From positions 1 through 6,166 of the forward strand of contig CABMPS010000120.1 in the NCBI GenBank assembly GCA_902388545.1: a DNA stretch of 6,166 bases, written 5' to 3'. A model generated the notes under the pieces. That model saw only the letters and a list, made by a program, of their open reading frames with translations, was not told the origin of the DNA and did no database searches. Shown here one piece after another: positions 1 through 5,390 of this stretch (position 1 is the stretch's first letter; each line of letters begins with the position of its first letter). This stretch comes from an uncultured Collinsella sp. (lineage in GTDB: Bacteria; Actinomycetota; Coriobacteriia; Coriobacteriales; Coriobacteriaceae). The position numbers and the translations under genes were made by a program.

Positions 1-135
1 CACGGCGGAGGGCCGGAGAAATATATTAAGGTCATCGCGAGTTCCGCACGCAAAGGAGAGCACTTAATGTGCTCTCCGTCTTGCGCAGGACTGTAGAGCA
101 GGGACCTTAATATATTTCTCCGGCCCTCCGCCGTG
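1..135. repeat. Giant inverted repeat, arms of at least 33 bp
   Basis: Bases 1-33 and 103-135 are perfect reverse complements. Because the left arm touches the window edge, 33 bp is a lower bound. The 69-base middle is itself nearly concentric with the arms: GGAGAGCAC (55-63) pairs with GTGCTCTCC (69-77), CGCAA (49-53) with TTGCG (81-85), and TCC (43-45) with GGA (88-90). The whole element can therefore fold as one long hairpin with perfect outer arms and a decayed core. Each arm contains an AT-rich stretch, AAATATATTAA, inside GC-rich flanks. No T-run follows the inner stem, so it is not a textbook intrinsic terminator. It could be a palindromic MITE-like repeat, a bidirectional transcription barrier for the upstream gene, or a fold-back assembly artefact at a contig end. 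The pairing is certain; its nature is not. Confidence 0.85.
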
Positions 136-191
136 CTCGGGAGCCATCCACGCACTTTACCTGCGTAAACAATGTGAGTGAAATATGAATC

Positions 192-221
192 TCGATGGAT
201 ACGCCCGCAGCCGTGTATACT
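192..221 (+). promoter_or_regulatory. Probable promoter for the rplC-rplD-rplW block
   Basis: TATACT at 216-221 matches the sigma-70 -10 consensus at 5 of 6 positions and is the best -10 box in the gene-free 404 bases. A -35 at normal spacing is weak (TCGATG, 192-197, 18-base spacer). A better -35-like hexamer, TGGATA (196-201), sits only 14 bases away, which is short. If this box is used, transcription would start near 228 and give a leader of about 177 bases before rplC. The box lies at the end of the 26-bp element repeated before rplB, so the sequence may instead be conserved for another reason. Confidence 0.4.
195..220 (+). repeat. 26-bp twin element, copy 1 (upstream of rplC)
   Basis: Copy 1 matches bases 2063-2088 at 23 of 26 positions. 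The shared consensus reads ATGGAYACGCCCG, then three bases of which one is fixed (S-A-R), then CCGTGTATAC. Similarity stops sharply on both sides. Both copies lie in the largest gene-free stretches of the cluster, directly upstream of a structured leader. The conserved GC-rich middle is unusual for a plain promoter spacer and suggests a protein-binding site, a conserved RNA element, or a shared start of a small peptide. Copy 1 lacks the strong upstream pairing partner that copy 2 has. Confidence 0.75.
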
Positions 222-275
222 AAACAGCTGTGTGAAACCAGGGGAGTATTCTGGCTGGACAAAATGCCTGCTTAA
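195..275 (+). CDS. Possible 26-codon leader peptide before rplC
   Basis: An ATG at the first base of the 26-bp element opens a 26-codon frame that begins Met-Asp-Thr-Pro-Ala-Ala-Val-Tyr-Thr and ends at TAA 273-275. The matching copy before rplB also opens a 26-codon frame, beginning Met-Asp-Thr-Pro-Gly-Thr-Val-Tyr-Thr. No good Shine-Dalgarno precedes it, so it would need weak or leaderless initiation. It also conflicts with using TATACT (216-221) as the -10 box of the same transcript. The stop codon falls in the loop of the 255-296 hairpin, so a translating ribosome would disrupt that structure, as in attenuator leaders. Function is unknown and the frame may be chance. Confidence 0.22.
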   Translation: MDTPAAVYTKQLCETRGVFWLDKMPA

Positions 276-404
276 TAGGGTTGTCAGGTAGTCCGGGCGC
301 AATACAAGACTGGGGAGCACGTCGTGTAAGTAGTGGTCCTCTAGGGGCGTACGCTCGGTGGTGTACGCATTGTCCCAAGACCACGCGAGAGTTGGGATCA
401 TATC
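228..404 (+). promoter_or_regulatory. Structured 5' leader of rplC
   Basis: Three successive hairpins can be drawn by eye in the bases before rplC. P1 pairs 255-260 with 291-296 and 265-270 with 285-290, with an AAAA bulge and the two right-hand strands directly stacked. P2 pairs 333-338 (GTGGTC) with 379-384 (GACCAC), adds GGG 344-346 with CCC 374-376, and closes with 347-352 (GCGTAC) paired to 363-368 (GTACGC). P3 (396-410) covers the rplC start region. This resembles an autoregulatory ribosomal protein leader, in which a protein made by the operon binds its own mRNA. No family was recognised and the binding partner is unknown. Confidence 0.45.
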
Positions 405-410
405 TTGATC
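394..410 (+). promoter_or_regulatory. rplC ribosome binding site inside a hairpin
   Basis: GGGA (394-397) lies 7 bases before TTG 405-407 and is the only Shine-Dalgarno-like stretch here. GATCA (396-400) can pair with TGATC (406-410) over a 5-base loop. The small hairpin would tie up half of the Shine-Dalgarno and two bases of the start codon. It may keep L3 translation low until opened, though a 5-bp stem is weak. Confidence 0.35.
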
Positions 411-1025
411 AGCATGATTCTCGGCCGCAAGATTGGCATGACCCAGGTTTGGGACGAGGACGATAACGTCGTTCCCGTCACGGTCATCCAGGCTGGCCCC
501 TGCGCTGTCTCGCAGGTTAAAACTCAGGCAACCGACGGCTATGACGCCGTCCAGATCGGTTTCGGCGACATCAAGGCCAAGAACGTGAACAAGCCCATGG
601 CTGGTCACTTCGCCAAGGCTGGCGTCGAGCCTGTCCGCTTCCTTCGTGAGGTCCGCGTCGAGAACGGCGAGGAGCACAAGGTCGGCGAGGTCGTCACCGT
701 CGCTGATTTCGCTGATGTCGAGAAGGTCGACGTCATCGGTACCTCCAAGGGTAAGGGCTTCCAGGGTCGCATCAAGCGCTGGGGTCAGCGCCGCGGTCCT
801 ATGACGCATGGTTCTCACTTCCAGCGTCACCCCGGTTCTATCGGTCAGTGCGCCTATCCTGCGCGCGTCCTCAAGGGCGTCAAGATGGCCGGTCACATGG
901 GTAACGAGCGCGTTACCGTCAAGAACCTTTCCGTTGTCCGCATCGATGCCGAGCAGAACCTCATCTTGGTCAAGGGCGCTGTCCCGGGTGCCAAGAATGG
1001 TCTCGTCGCCATCCGTATGGCCTAA
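405..1025 (+). CDS. rplC: 50S ribosomal protein L3
   Basis: L3 is an early-assembly 50S protein that binds near the 3' end of 23S rRNA and reaches toward the peptidyl transferase centre. The product has 206 residues (E. coli 209). The N-terminus carries [12 protein letters not shown], the family signature. [15 protein letters not shown] (112-126) and the GSIGQ loop (144-148) follow, with Gln148 at the position methylated by PrmB in E. coli. The TTG at 405 is preferred over ATG 414: it has GGGA 7 bases upstream and gives the usual four residues before the ILG motif, whereas ATG 414 has no Shine-Dalgarno and would start at the motif. The gene opens the visible cluster, and rpsJ is not directly upstream. 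It ends in TAA, 46 bases before rplD. Confidence 0.97.
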   Translation: MISMILGRKIGMTQVWDEDDNVVPVTVIQAGPCAVSQVKTQATDGYDAVQIGFGDIKAKNVNKPMAGHFAKAGVEPVRFLREVRVENGEEHKVGEVVTVADFADVEKVDVIGTSKGKGFQGRIKRWGQRRGPMTHGSHFQRHPGSIGQCAYPARVLKGVKMAGHMGNERVTVKNLSVVRIDAEQNLILVKGAVPGAKNGLVAIRMA

Positions 1026-1071
1026 GGGCCCAGCCCATTTAGCCCAGCGTCATACCAAGGAGAACACTTAA

Positions 1072-1701
1072 ATGGCAAAGTTTGAAGTAAAGAACAGCGA
1101 GGGCAAGAAGGTCGCCGAGGCCGAGCTCGCCGCTGAGGTGTACGGCATCGAGCCGAACATCCACGTTATGCACCACATCGTCAAGTGCCAGATGGCCTCT
1201 TGGCGTCAGGGCACCCAGTCTGCTAAGGGCCGCTCTGAGGTTTCCGGTGGCGGCGGCAAGAAGCCTTGGCGTCAGAAGGGCACCGGCCGTGCCCGCCAGG
1301 GTTCCATCCGTGCTGCCCAGTGGCGTCACGGTGGCGTTGTCTTCGCCCCCAAGCCCCGTTCCTACGCTAAGCGTATGAACAACAAGGAGGTCAAGCTGGC
1401 TATGCGCTCCGCGCTGTCCGCCAAGCTGGCCGATGGCGAGCTCGTGCTCGTCGACGACTACGGCTTCGAGAAGCCTTCCACCAAGGCTGCCGTCGCCATG
1501 CTCAAGGCTCTCGGCCTTGAGGGCAAGCGTCTGACCATCATCGTTCGCGATGAGGACGTCAACGCCTACCTGTCGTTCCGCAACATTCCCAAGACGTTCA
1601 TCATCACCGCTGACGAGGCCAACACCTACGATCTCGTCAACAACAACGCTGTGCTGATGCCCGCCGACATCGCCGCTCACTTCGGGGAGGTGCTTGCATA
1701 A
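1072..1701 (+). CDS. rplD: 50S ribosomal protein L4
   Basis: L4 binds domain I of 23S rRNA and lines the peptide exit tunnel with L22. The product has 209 residues (E. coli 201). The long tunnel loop is clear at about residues 44-95: GTQSAKGRSEV, then GGGGKKPWRQKGTGRARQGS, then a WRHGGVVF segment. The Lys at 63-64 and the basic GTGRAR stretch are typical of the tunnel-facing part, where macrolide resistance changes occur in other bacteria. The C-terminal globular half (about 110-209) is intact. AAGGAGAA at 1057-1064 is a strong ribosome binding site. In E. coli L4 represses its own operon; nothing here shows whether that holds in this lineage. Its TAA abuts the rplW ATG with no gap, so the two are probably translationally coupled. 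Confidence 0.98.
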   Translation: MAKFEVKNSEGKKVAEAELAAEVYGIEPNIHVMHHIVKCQMASWRQGTQSAKGRSEVSGGGGKKPWRQKGTGRARQGSIRAAQWRHGGVVFAPKPRSYAKRMNNKEVKLAMRSALSAKLADGELVLVDDYGFEKPSTKAAVAMLKALGLEGKRLTIIVRDEDVNAYLSFRNIPKTFIITADEANTYDLVNNNAVLMPADIAAHFGEVLA

Positions 1702-1989
1702 ATGACCGCCCACGAGATCATCATCCGTCCGATCGTGTCCGAGCGTTCCTTCTCCGGCATGGAGCTGAACAAGTACACGTTCGAGGTCGCCAAGGATGCT
1801 AACAAGTATCAGATCAAGGACGCTGTCGAGGAGATCTTCGGCGTCAAGGTCGTTCGCGTGAACACCCTGACGGTCAAGCCCAAGACCAAGCGCGTGCGCT
1901 ATGTCGCCGGCAAGACCCGTTCTTGGAAGAAGGCCATCGTCACGCTGGCCGAGGGCGACACCATCGAGGTCTTTGGCAACCAGGCCTAA
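1702..1989 (+). CDS. rplW: 50S ribosomal protein L23
   Basis: L23 sits at the tunnel exit and is the docking site for trigger factor and the signal recognition particle. The product has 95 residues (E. coli 100). RPIVSERS near the N-terminus contains Glu14, which by position matches the Glu used to bind trigger factor in E. coli. NKYTFEV and NKYQIKDAVEEIFGVKV follow, then a basic loop (KPKTKRVRY) and the C-terminal strand VTLAEGDTIEVF. The start codon directly follows the rplD stop. GGGGAGG (1684-1690), inside the end of rplD, serves as Shine-Dalgarno at 11 bases. This is the last gene of the first block; a 179-base gap with strong hairpins follows. Confidence 0.98.
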   Translation: MTAHEIIIRPIVSERSFSGMELNKYTFEVAKDANKYQIKDAVEEIFGVKVVRVNTLTVKPKTKRVRYVAGKTRSWKKAIVTLAEGDTIEVFGNQA

Positions 1990-2006
1990 GACTCGCTGCT
2001 GTTGAG

Positions 2007-2044
2007 TGAGCTCATGCCTCCCAAATAGGGGAGGCGAGAGCTCA
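2007..2044 (+). terminator. Two-part GC hairpin after rplW, terminator or attenuator
   Basis: GCCTCCC (2016-2022) pairs perfectly with GGGAGGC (2029-2035) over a 6-base loop. Outside a 2x2 internal loop, TGAGCTC (2007-2013) pairs with GAGCTCA (2038-2044). The hairpin begins 18 bases after the rplW stop. It is followed by AAGGTTTC rather than a clean T-run, so it may act as a partial terminator, an RNase processing site, or a 3' end stabiliser that sets different levels for the two blocks. Confidence 0.55.
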
Positions 2045-2045
2045 A

Positions 2046-2080
2046 GGTTTCGGGCGTATAAAATGGACACGCCCGGAACC
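2046..2080 (+). promoter_or_regulatory. 12-bp hairpin overlapping twin element copy 2
   Basis: Bases 2046-2057 (GGTTTCGGGCGT) pair with 2069-2080 (ACGCCCGGAACC). There are twelve pairs with one G-T wobble and an 11-base loop that holds TATAAAATGG-like sequence. It starts one base after the preceding hairpin, so the RNA of this gap would show two strong stems side by side. Its 3' arm is the GC-rich middle of the 26-bp repeated element. TATAAA (2057-2062) could be a -10 box, but no -35 is seen at the right distance. Confidence 0.5.
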
Positions 2081-2088
2081 GTGTATAC
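2063..2088 (+). repeat. 26-bp twin element, copy 2 (upstream of rplB)
   Basis: This copy matches bases 195-220 at 23 of 26 positions. Read as a promoter it gives TGGACA (2064-2069, 5 of 6 to the -35 consensus) and TATACG (2084-2089), but the 14-base spacer is short in both copies. It also contains the imperfect dyad ACACG (2067-2071) with CGTGT (2080-2084), which copy 1 keeps with one change. An internal promoter here would let the rplB block be transcribed apart from the rplC block. Confidence 0.75.
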
Positions 2089-2143
2089 GTCCGGTGTCAT
2101 CGCACCCGAGGCAGAACCTCGAATCCCTGTCTGCGATGGCTAA
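2063..2143 (+). CDS. Possible 26-codon leader peptide before rplB
   Basis: An ATG at the first base of the repeated element opens a 26-codon frame starting Met-Asp-Thr-Pro-Gly-Thr-Val-Tyr-Thr and ending at TAA 2141-2143. It has the same length and a near-identical first nine residues as the frame before rplC; the remainders differ. CGGG (2051-2054) lies 8 bases upstream but is a weak Shine-Dalgarno. The stop falls directly after the 2096-2140 leader hairpin and three bases before the hairpin that hides the rplB binding site. A terminating ribosome could therefore open that site. This is a hypothesis; translation is not shown. Confidence 0.25.
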   Translation: MDTPGTVYTSGVIAPEAEPRIPVCDG

Positions 2144-2165
2144 CGGATTCCTATTGAAAGGGATT
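2096..2165 (+). promoter_or_regulatory. Structured leader of rplB with hidden ribosome binding site
   Basis: An outer stem pairs 2096-2104 with 2132-2140 (nine pairs, one wobble; CATCGCA with TGCGATG). It encloses an inner stem, CGAGG (2107-2111) with CCTCG (2117-2121), over a 5-base loop. A second hairpin pairs 2146-2152 with 2159-2165 (seven pairs, two of them wobbles) and contains the whole GGGA Shine-Dalgarno (2160-2163) of rplB. Such a layout fits translational control of L2 or of the block it leads. No known leader family was recognised. Confidence 0.5.
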
Positions 2166-2168
2166 GTA

Positions 2169-2999
2169 ATGGCTGTAAAGCACCTTAAGCCGACCTCCGC
2201 TGGTAGGCGTTGGCAGACGATCTCCGATTTCTCCGAGATCACCTGCACCAAGCCCGAGAAGTCTCTTCTCGAGCCCCTGCCCAAGAAGGCCGGTCGTAAC
2301 AACAACGGCCGCATCACCACCCGCCACCAGGGCGGCGGCGTGAAGCGTCGTTACCGCGTGATCGACTTCAAGCGCAACAAGGACGGCGTGCCCGCCAAGG
2401 TTGCCACGATCGAGTACGATCCGAACCGTTCCGCTCGCATCGCTCTGCTGCACTACGCTGACGGTGAGAAGCGCTACATCCTGGCCCCCAAGGGCCTCGA
2501 GGTCGGCCAGACCATCATGTCCGGTTCTGACGCCGACATCAAGCCGGGCAACGCTCTGCCCCTCGCCGACATCCCCGTCGGTACGCTCATCCACGCCGTC
2601 GAGTTCCAGCCGGGCAAGGGCGCTGCTATCGCCCGTTCCGCCGGTAACTCCTGCCAGCTGATGGGTAAGGAGGGCAAGTACGCTATCGTCCGTATGCCTT
2701 CCTCCGAGATGCGCCGCATCCTCGTTACCTGCCGCGCCACCGTCGGTGAGGTCGGCAACGCCGATCACGCCAACATCGTCATCGGCAAGGCCGGCCGTAA
2801 GCGTCACTTGAACGTGCGCCCGACCGTCCGCGGTACCGTCATGAACCCTGTCGACCACCCGCACGGCGGTGGCGAGGGCAAGAACCACACCTCTGGTCGT
2901 CCCTCTGTTACCCCCTGGGGTAAGCCGACGAAGGGCCTTCGTACGCGCAAGAAGAAGAAGGTCTCGAACCAGCACATCATTCGTCGCCGTAAGAAGTAA
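2169..2999 (+). CDS. rplB: 50S ribosomal protein L2
   Basis: L2 is one of the most conserved 50S proteins. It bridges the subunits and supports the peptidyl transferase centre. The product has 276 residues (E. coli 273). [16 protein letters not shown] appears near residues 42-57, followed by the OB-fold and SH3-like halves. The C-terminal signature [13 protein letters not shown] includes His232, at the place of the functionally important E. coli His229. The basic tail ends [22 protein letters not shown] 2169 is preferred over the in-frame upstream codon at 2094: it gives the normal [15 protein letters not shown] start and has AAAGGGA 5 bases upstream. It heads the second block, behind a folded leader. 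Confidence 0.98.
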   Translation: MAVKHLKPTSAGRRWQTISDFSEITCTKPEKSLLEPLPKKAGRNNNGRITTRHQGGGVKRRYRVIDFKRNKDGVPAKVATIEYDPNRSARIALLHYADGEKRYILAPKGLEVGQTIMSGSDADIKPGNALPLADIPVGTLIHAVEFQPGKGAAIARSAGNSCQLMGKEGKYAIVRMPSSEMRRILVTCRATVGEVGNADHANIVIGKAGRKRHLNVRPTVRGTVMNPVDHPHGGGEGKNHTSGRPSVTPWGKPTKGLRTRKKKKVSNQHIIRRRKK

Positions 3000-3031
3000 T
3001 TTCGGATACCGAGTTTTAGGAGAAAGCACTT

Positions 3032-3292
3032 ATGAGCAGAAGTCTCAAAAAGGGCCCGTTCGTGGAGACTCGCCTTCTCTCGCGTATCACCGCGATGAAC
3101 GAGGCTGGCAAGAAGGACGTCGTGAAGACCTGGTCCCGCGCGTCCACCATCTTCCCCGAGATGGTTGGTCACACCATCGCCGTCCACGACGGCCGCAAGC
3201 ATGTGCCCGTGTATGTTACCGAGTCCATGGTTGGTCACAAGCTCGGCGAGTTCGCGCCGACTCGTACGTTCCGTGGCCACAAGGCCAAATAG
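3032..3292 (+). CDS. rpsS: 30S ribosomal protein S19
   Basis: S19 lies in the head of the 30S subunit next to S13 and contacts the A-site finger and tRNA region. The product has 86 residues. SRSLKKGPF at the N-terminus, [14 protein letters not shown] in the middle and [15 protein letters not shown] at the C-terminus are the family signature. It aligns without internal gaps to E. coli S19 (92 residues) but lacks the last six lysine-rich residues, ending RGHKAK. AGGAGA (3018-3023) is a strong binding site 8 bases before ATG. The stop is TAG, 14 bases before rplV. Confidence 0.98.
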   Translation: MSRSLKKGPFVETRLLSRITAMNEAGKKDVVKTWSRASTIFPEMVGHTIAVHDGRKHVPVYVTESMVGHKLGEFAPTRTFRGHKAK

Positions 3293-3306
3293 GGGGTTAA
3301 CCGTAA

Positions 3307-3678
3307 ATGGCAACTAAGTCTATTGAAACTGAGGCCACCGAGGTTCGCGCCGTCGCTAAGTACGTGCGTGTTTCCCCCAGCAAGGCCCGCCTGGTGGTCG
3401 ATCTGATCCGCCGCAAGCCTGTCGCTCAGGCCTTCGACATCCTCCACTTCTGCGACCGCGCCGTCGCCGTGGATGTCGAGAAGGTTCTCCGTTCCGCCGT
3501 TGCGAACGCCGAGAACAACAACGGTCTGCGTGCCGACAACCTGGTTGTCGCCGCTGCCTATGTTGACGAGGGTCCGACGCTTAAGCGCATCCGTCCCCGC
3601 GCCAAGGGTTCCGCTTCTCGCATTCTGAAGCGTACTTCCCACATCACCGTCGTCGTTGCTCCTCGAAAGGAGGCGTAA
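3307..3678 (+). CDS. rplV: 50S ribosomal protein L22
   Basis: L22 binds all domains of 23S rRNA, and its long beta-hairpin forms part of the exit tunnel constriction with L4. The product has 123 residues (E. coli 110). About twelve extra residues at the N-terminus, rich in Glu and Thr, precede the conserved [20 protein letters not shown] region. The helix with [12 protein letters not shown] follows, then the tunnel hairpin at about 88-117 ([14 protein letters not shown], then [12 protein letters not shown]). AGGGGG at 3291-3296 overlaps the rpsS stop and lies 10 bases before ATG. The 3' end of the gene contains AAAGGAGG, which is the rpsC binding site, so the two are likely coupled. Confidence 0.98.
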   Translation: MATKSIETEATEVRAVAKYVRVSPSKARLVVDLIRRKPVAQAFDILHFCDRAVAVDVEKVLRSAVANAENNNGLRADNLVVAAAYVDEGPTLKRIRPRAKGSASRILKRTSHITVVVAPRKEA

Positions 3679-3684
3679 AGCTGT

Positions 3685-4395
3685 ATGGGTCAGAAAGTCT
3701 ACCCCACCGGCTTCCGTCTTGGCATCACCGAGAACTGGCGCTCCCGCTGGTTCGCAGAGAAGGATTACGCTAAGACCCTCGGTAACGATCTCGAGATCCG
3801 CAAGTACCTCGAGAAGCGTCTTTCCCGCGCAGCTGTCTCCCGCGTCGAGATCGAGCGCGCTGGCGACAAGGTGAAGGTCATCATCCTCACCGCTCGCCCC
3901 GGCGTTGTCATCGGTAAGAAGGGTGCCGAGATCGATACCCTCCGCACCGAGCTCGAGAAGGTTGCTGGCGTCTCCAAGGGCCAGCTCTCCGTCGACGTTG
4001 TCGAGATCAAGCGCCCCGAGCTCGACGCCAACCTCGTTGCTCAGTCTATCGCCGAGCAGCTCGAGGGCCGCGTTGCCTTCCGTCGCGCTATGCGCAAGGC
4101 TGTCCAGTCTGCCCGCAAGGCCGGCGCTAAGGGCATCCGTATCCAGTGCTCCGGTCGTCTCGGCGGTGCCGAGATGGGCCGTCGTGAGTGGTACCGCGAG
4201 GGTCGCGTGCCTCTGCACACCCTCCGTGCCAAGATCGACTACGGCACGGCTGTCGCCAGCACCACCATGGGCGCTTGCGGCGTGAAGGTCTGGATCTACC
4301 TGGGCGAGAAGCTCCCGGGCCAGCCTGTTCCCAACCCTGCACTCGAGGGCTCTTCCCGTCCTCGTCGTCGTAACTCCGAGAGGAGGGGTCAGTAG
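3685..4395 (+). CDS. rpsC: 30S ribosomal protein S3
   Basis: S3 is at the mRNA entry side of the 30S subunit and helps unwind incoming mRNA with S4 and S5. The product has 236 residues (E. coli 233). The N-terminus is [15 protein letters not shown] type II KH domain follows, with the GKKG loop at 77-80. The C-terminal domain includes [21 protein letters not shown] and the [15 protein letters not shown] stretch. The arginine-rich end (RPRRR) is normal for the family. AAAGGAGG (3665-3672 region) inside rplV is its binding site; the gap is only 6 bases. Its TAG stop overlaps the rplP GTG by one base. Confidence 0.98.
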   Translation: MGQKVYPTGFRLGITENWRSRWFAEKDYAKTLGNDLEIRKYLEKRLSRAAVSRVEIERAGDKVKVIILTARPGVVIGKKGAEIDTLRTELEKVAGVSKGQLSVDVVEIKRPELDANLVAQSIAEQLEGRVAFRRAMRKAVQSARKAGAKGIRIQCSGRLGGAEMGRREWYREGRVPLHTLRAKIDYGTAVASTTMGACGVKVWIYLGEKLPGQPVPNPALEGSSRPRRRNSERRGQ

Positions 4396-4898
4396 TGCTT
4401 GCCCCTAAGCGTATTCTTCACCGCAAGGTGCAGCGTGGCTCCATGAAGGGCCAGGCCAAGGGTAATACCGAGCTGCATTTCGGCGAGTTTGGTATCCAGG
4501 CTCTCGAGGCCCATTGGATCACCAACCGTCAGATCGAGGCCGCTCGTATTGCCATGACCCGCTACATGAAGCGTGGCGGTCGTGTCTACATCACGATCTT
4601 CCCCGATAAGCCCATCACCAAGAAGCCTGCCGAGACTCGCATGGGTTCTGGTAAGGGTAATCCCGAGGAGTGGGTGGCCGTCGTCAAGCCCGGCCGCATC
4701 ATGTTCGAGGTCAAGGGCGTGCCCGAGGAGGTCGCTCGCGAGGCTCTGCGTCTTGCACAGCACAAGCTTCCCATCAAGACCAAGATTGTTGCTGCCAAGA
4801 ACGCTGAGCAGCGCATCGAGAAGGAGATGGCTGAGGAGGCCGCTCTCGAGGCCAAGTGGGCTGCTGAGGACGCCGCCGCCGCCAAGGAGGAGAACTAA
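4395..4898 (+). CDS. rplP: 50S ribosomal protein L16 with long C-terminal tail
   Basis: L16 helps shape the A site of the 50S subunit and is a late-assembly protein. The start is GTG in a TAGTG overlap with rpsC, with AGGAGGGG (4381-4388) 6 bases upstream; it gives the expected [15 protein letters not shown]. The core is complete: [20 protein letters not shown], then [12 protein letters not shown], then [19 protein letters not shown], ending [10 protein letters not shown] near residue 132. Arg82 matches by position the Arg hydroxylated in E. coli. The product is 167 residues against 136 in E. coli. The extra 35 are about 13 Ala and 10 acidic residues, likely a helix. The TAATG junction couples it to rpmC. 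Confidence 0.97.
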   Translation: MLAPKRILHRKVQRGSMKGQAKGNTELHFGEFGIQALEAHWITNRQIEAARIAMTRYMKRGGRVYITIFPDKPITKKPAETRMGSGKGNPEEWVAVVKPGRIMFEVKGVPEEVAREALRLAQHKLPIKTKIVAAKNAEQRIEKEMAEEAALEAKWAAEDAAAAKEEN

Positions 4899-5113
4899 TG
4901 AAGCCCGCAGAGATTCGTGAGCTCTCGGACGCTCAGCTCGTTGAGAAGCTGAAGGAAATGCGCGCCGAGCTCTTTAACCTTCGTTTCCAGATGGCCACCA
5001 GCCAGCTGGACAACACCGCTCGCGTCAACACCGTGAAGAAGGACATCGCTCGCGTCCTCACGGAGCAGCGCGCCCGCGAGATCGCAGCGGAGAAGTCCGC
5101 TGTCGCCGAGTAG
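4898..5113 (+). CDS. rpmC: 50S ribosomal protein L29
   Basis: L29 is a small helical protein next to L23 at the tunnel exit, and part of the platform used by trigger factor. The product has 71 residues (E. coli 63). The first helix is EIRELSDAQLVEKLKEMRAE, followed by LFNLRFQMATSQLDN and the second helix TVKKDIARVLTEQRARE. A short Ala/Glu-rich tail adds a few residues. Its ATG overlaps the rplP TAA by one base (TAATG), and AAGGAGG (4884-4890) lies inside the rplP tail region. The stop is TAG. Confidence 0.97.
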   Translation: MKPAEIRELSDAQLVEKLKEMRAELFNLRFQMATSQLDNTARVNTVKKDIARVLTEQRAREIAAEKSAVAE

Positions 5114-5129
5114 GACCTAAGGAGAGAAC

Positions 5130-5390
5130 ATGACTGATTCGCGTAACTCGCGTAAGGTCCGTACGGGTGTCGTTACCTCCGTCTCCGGTGCCAAGACCAT
5201 TGTTGTCACCATCACCGAGCGCAAGCGTCACCCCAAGTACGGCAAGATGATGACCAGCTCCAAGAAGCTGCACGCTCACGACGAGGAGTGCACGGCTGGC
5301 GTGGGCGATACCGTCCGCGTTATGGAGACCCGTCCTATGTCCAAGATGAAGCGTTGGCGCCTCATCGAGGTCGTCGAGCGCGCTAAATAA
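5130..5390 (+). CDS. rpsQ: 30S ribosomal protein S17
   Basis: S17 is a primary 16S rRNA-binding protein with an OB fold that nucleates 30S body assembly. The product has 86 residues (E. coli 84). RKVRTGVVTSVSGAKTIVV forms the first strands. RKRHPKYGKMMTSSKKLHAH is the rRNA-binding loop region. GVGDTVRVMETRPMSKMKRW and the last strand RLIEVVE complete the fold. AAGGAGAG (5119-5126) is a strong binding site and the gap to rpmC is 16 bases. It ends the second block; the next gene starts after 118 non-coding bases. Confidence 0.98.
   Translation: MTDSRNSRKVRTGVVTSVSGAKTIVVTITERKRHPKYGKMMTSSKKLHAHDEECTAGVGDTVRVMETRPMSKMKRWRLIEVVERAK

Noticed and set aside
414..416. ATG 414 as the rplC start
   Set aside because: No Shine-Dalgarno at a usable distance, and it would cut the residues normally present before the ILGRKIGMT motif; TTG 405 fits better.
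281..466. 61-codon frame starting ATG 281
   Set aside because: It overlaps the first 62 bases of rplC in another frame, lacks a Shine-Dalgarno, and has no recognisable family composition; the region is better explained as leader RNA.
1026..1071. GGGCCC palindrome and repeated AGCCCA/AGCCCAG in the rplC-rplD gap
   Set aside because: Short, simple-sequence similarity with no strong stem; nothing beyond the rplD binding site is supported there.
1039..2100. 353-codon frame on the minus strand across rplD and rplW
   Set aside because: It is antisense to certain genes and crosses their junctions. Long antisense frames are expected from the codon bias, which rarely gives stops on the opposite strand.
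2094..2168. In-frame upstream start for rplB adding 25 residues
   Set aside because: The extra residues match no L2 N-terminus, the bases form a leader hairpin, and ATG 2169 has the better Shine-Dalgarno.
2151..3029. 292-codon minus-strand frame opposite rplB
   Set aside because: Shadow of rplB codon bias; Leu/Gly/Val/Asp-rich without any domain.
3235..4218. 327-codon minus-strand frame opposite rplV and rpsC
   Set aside because: Same reason: it spans two well-supported genes in antisense with low-complexity composition.
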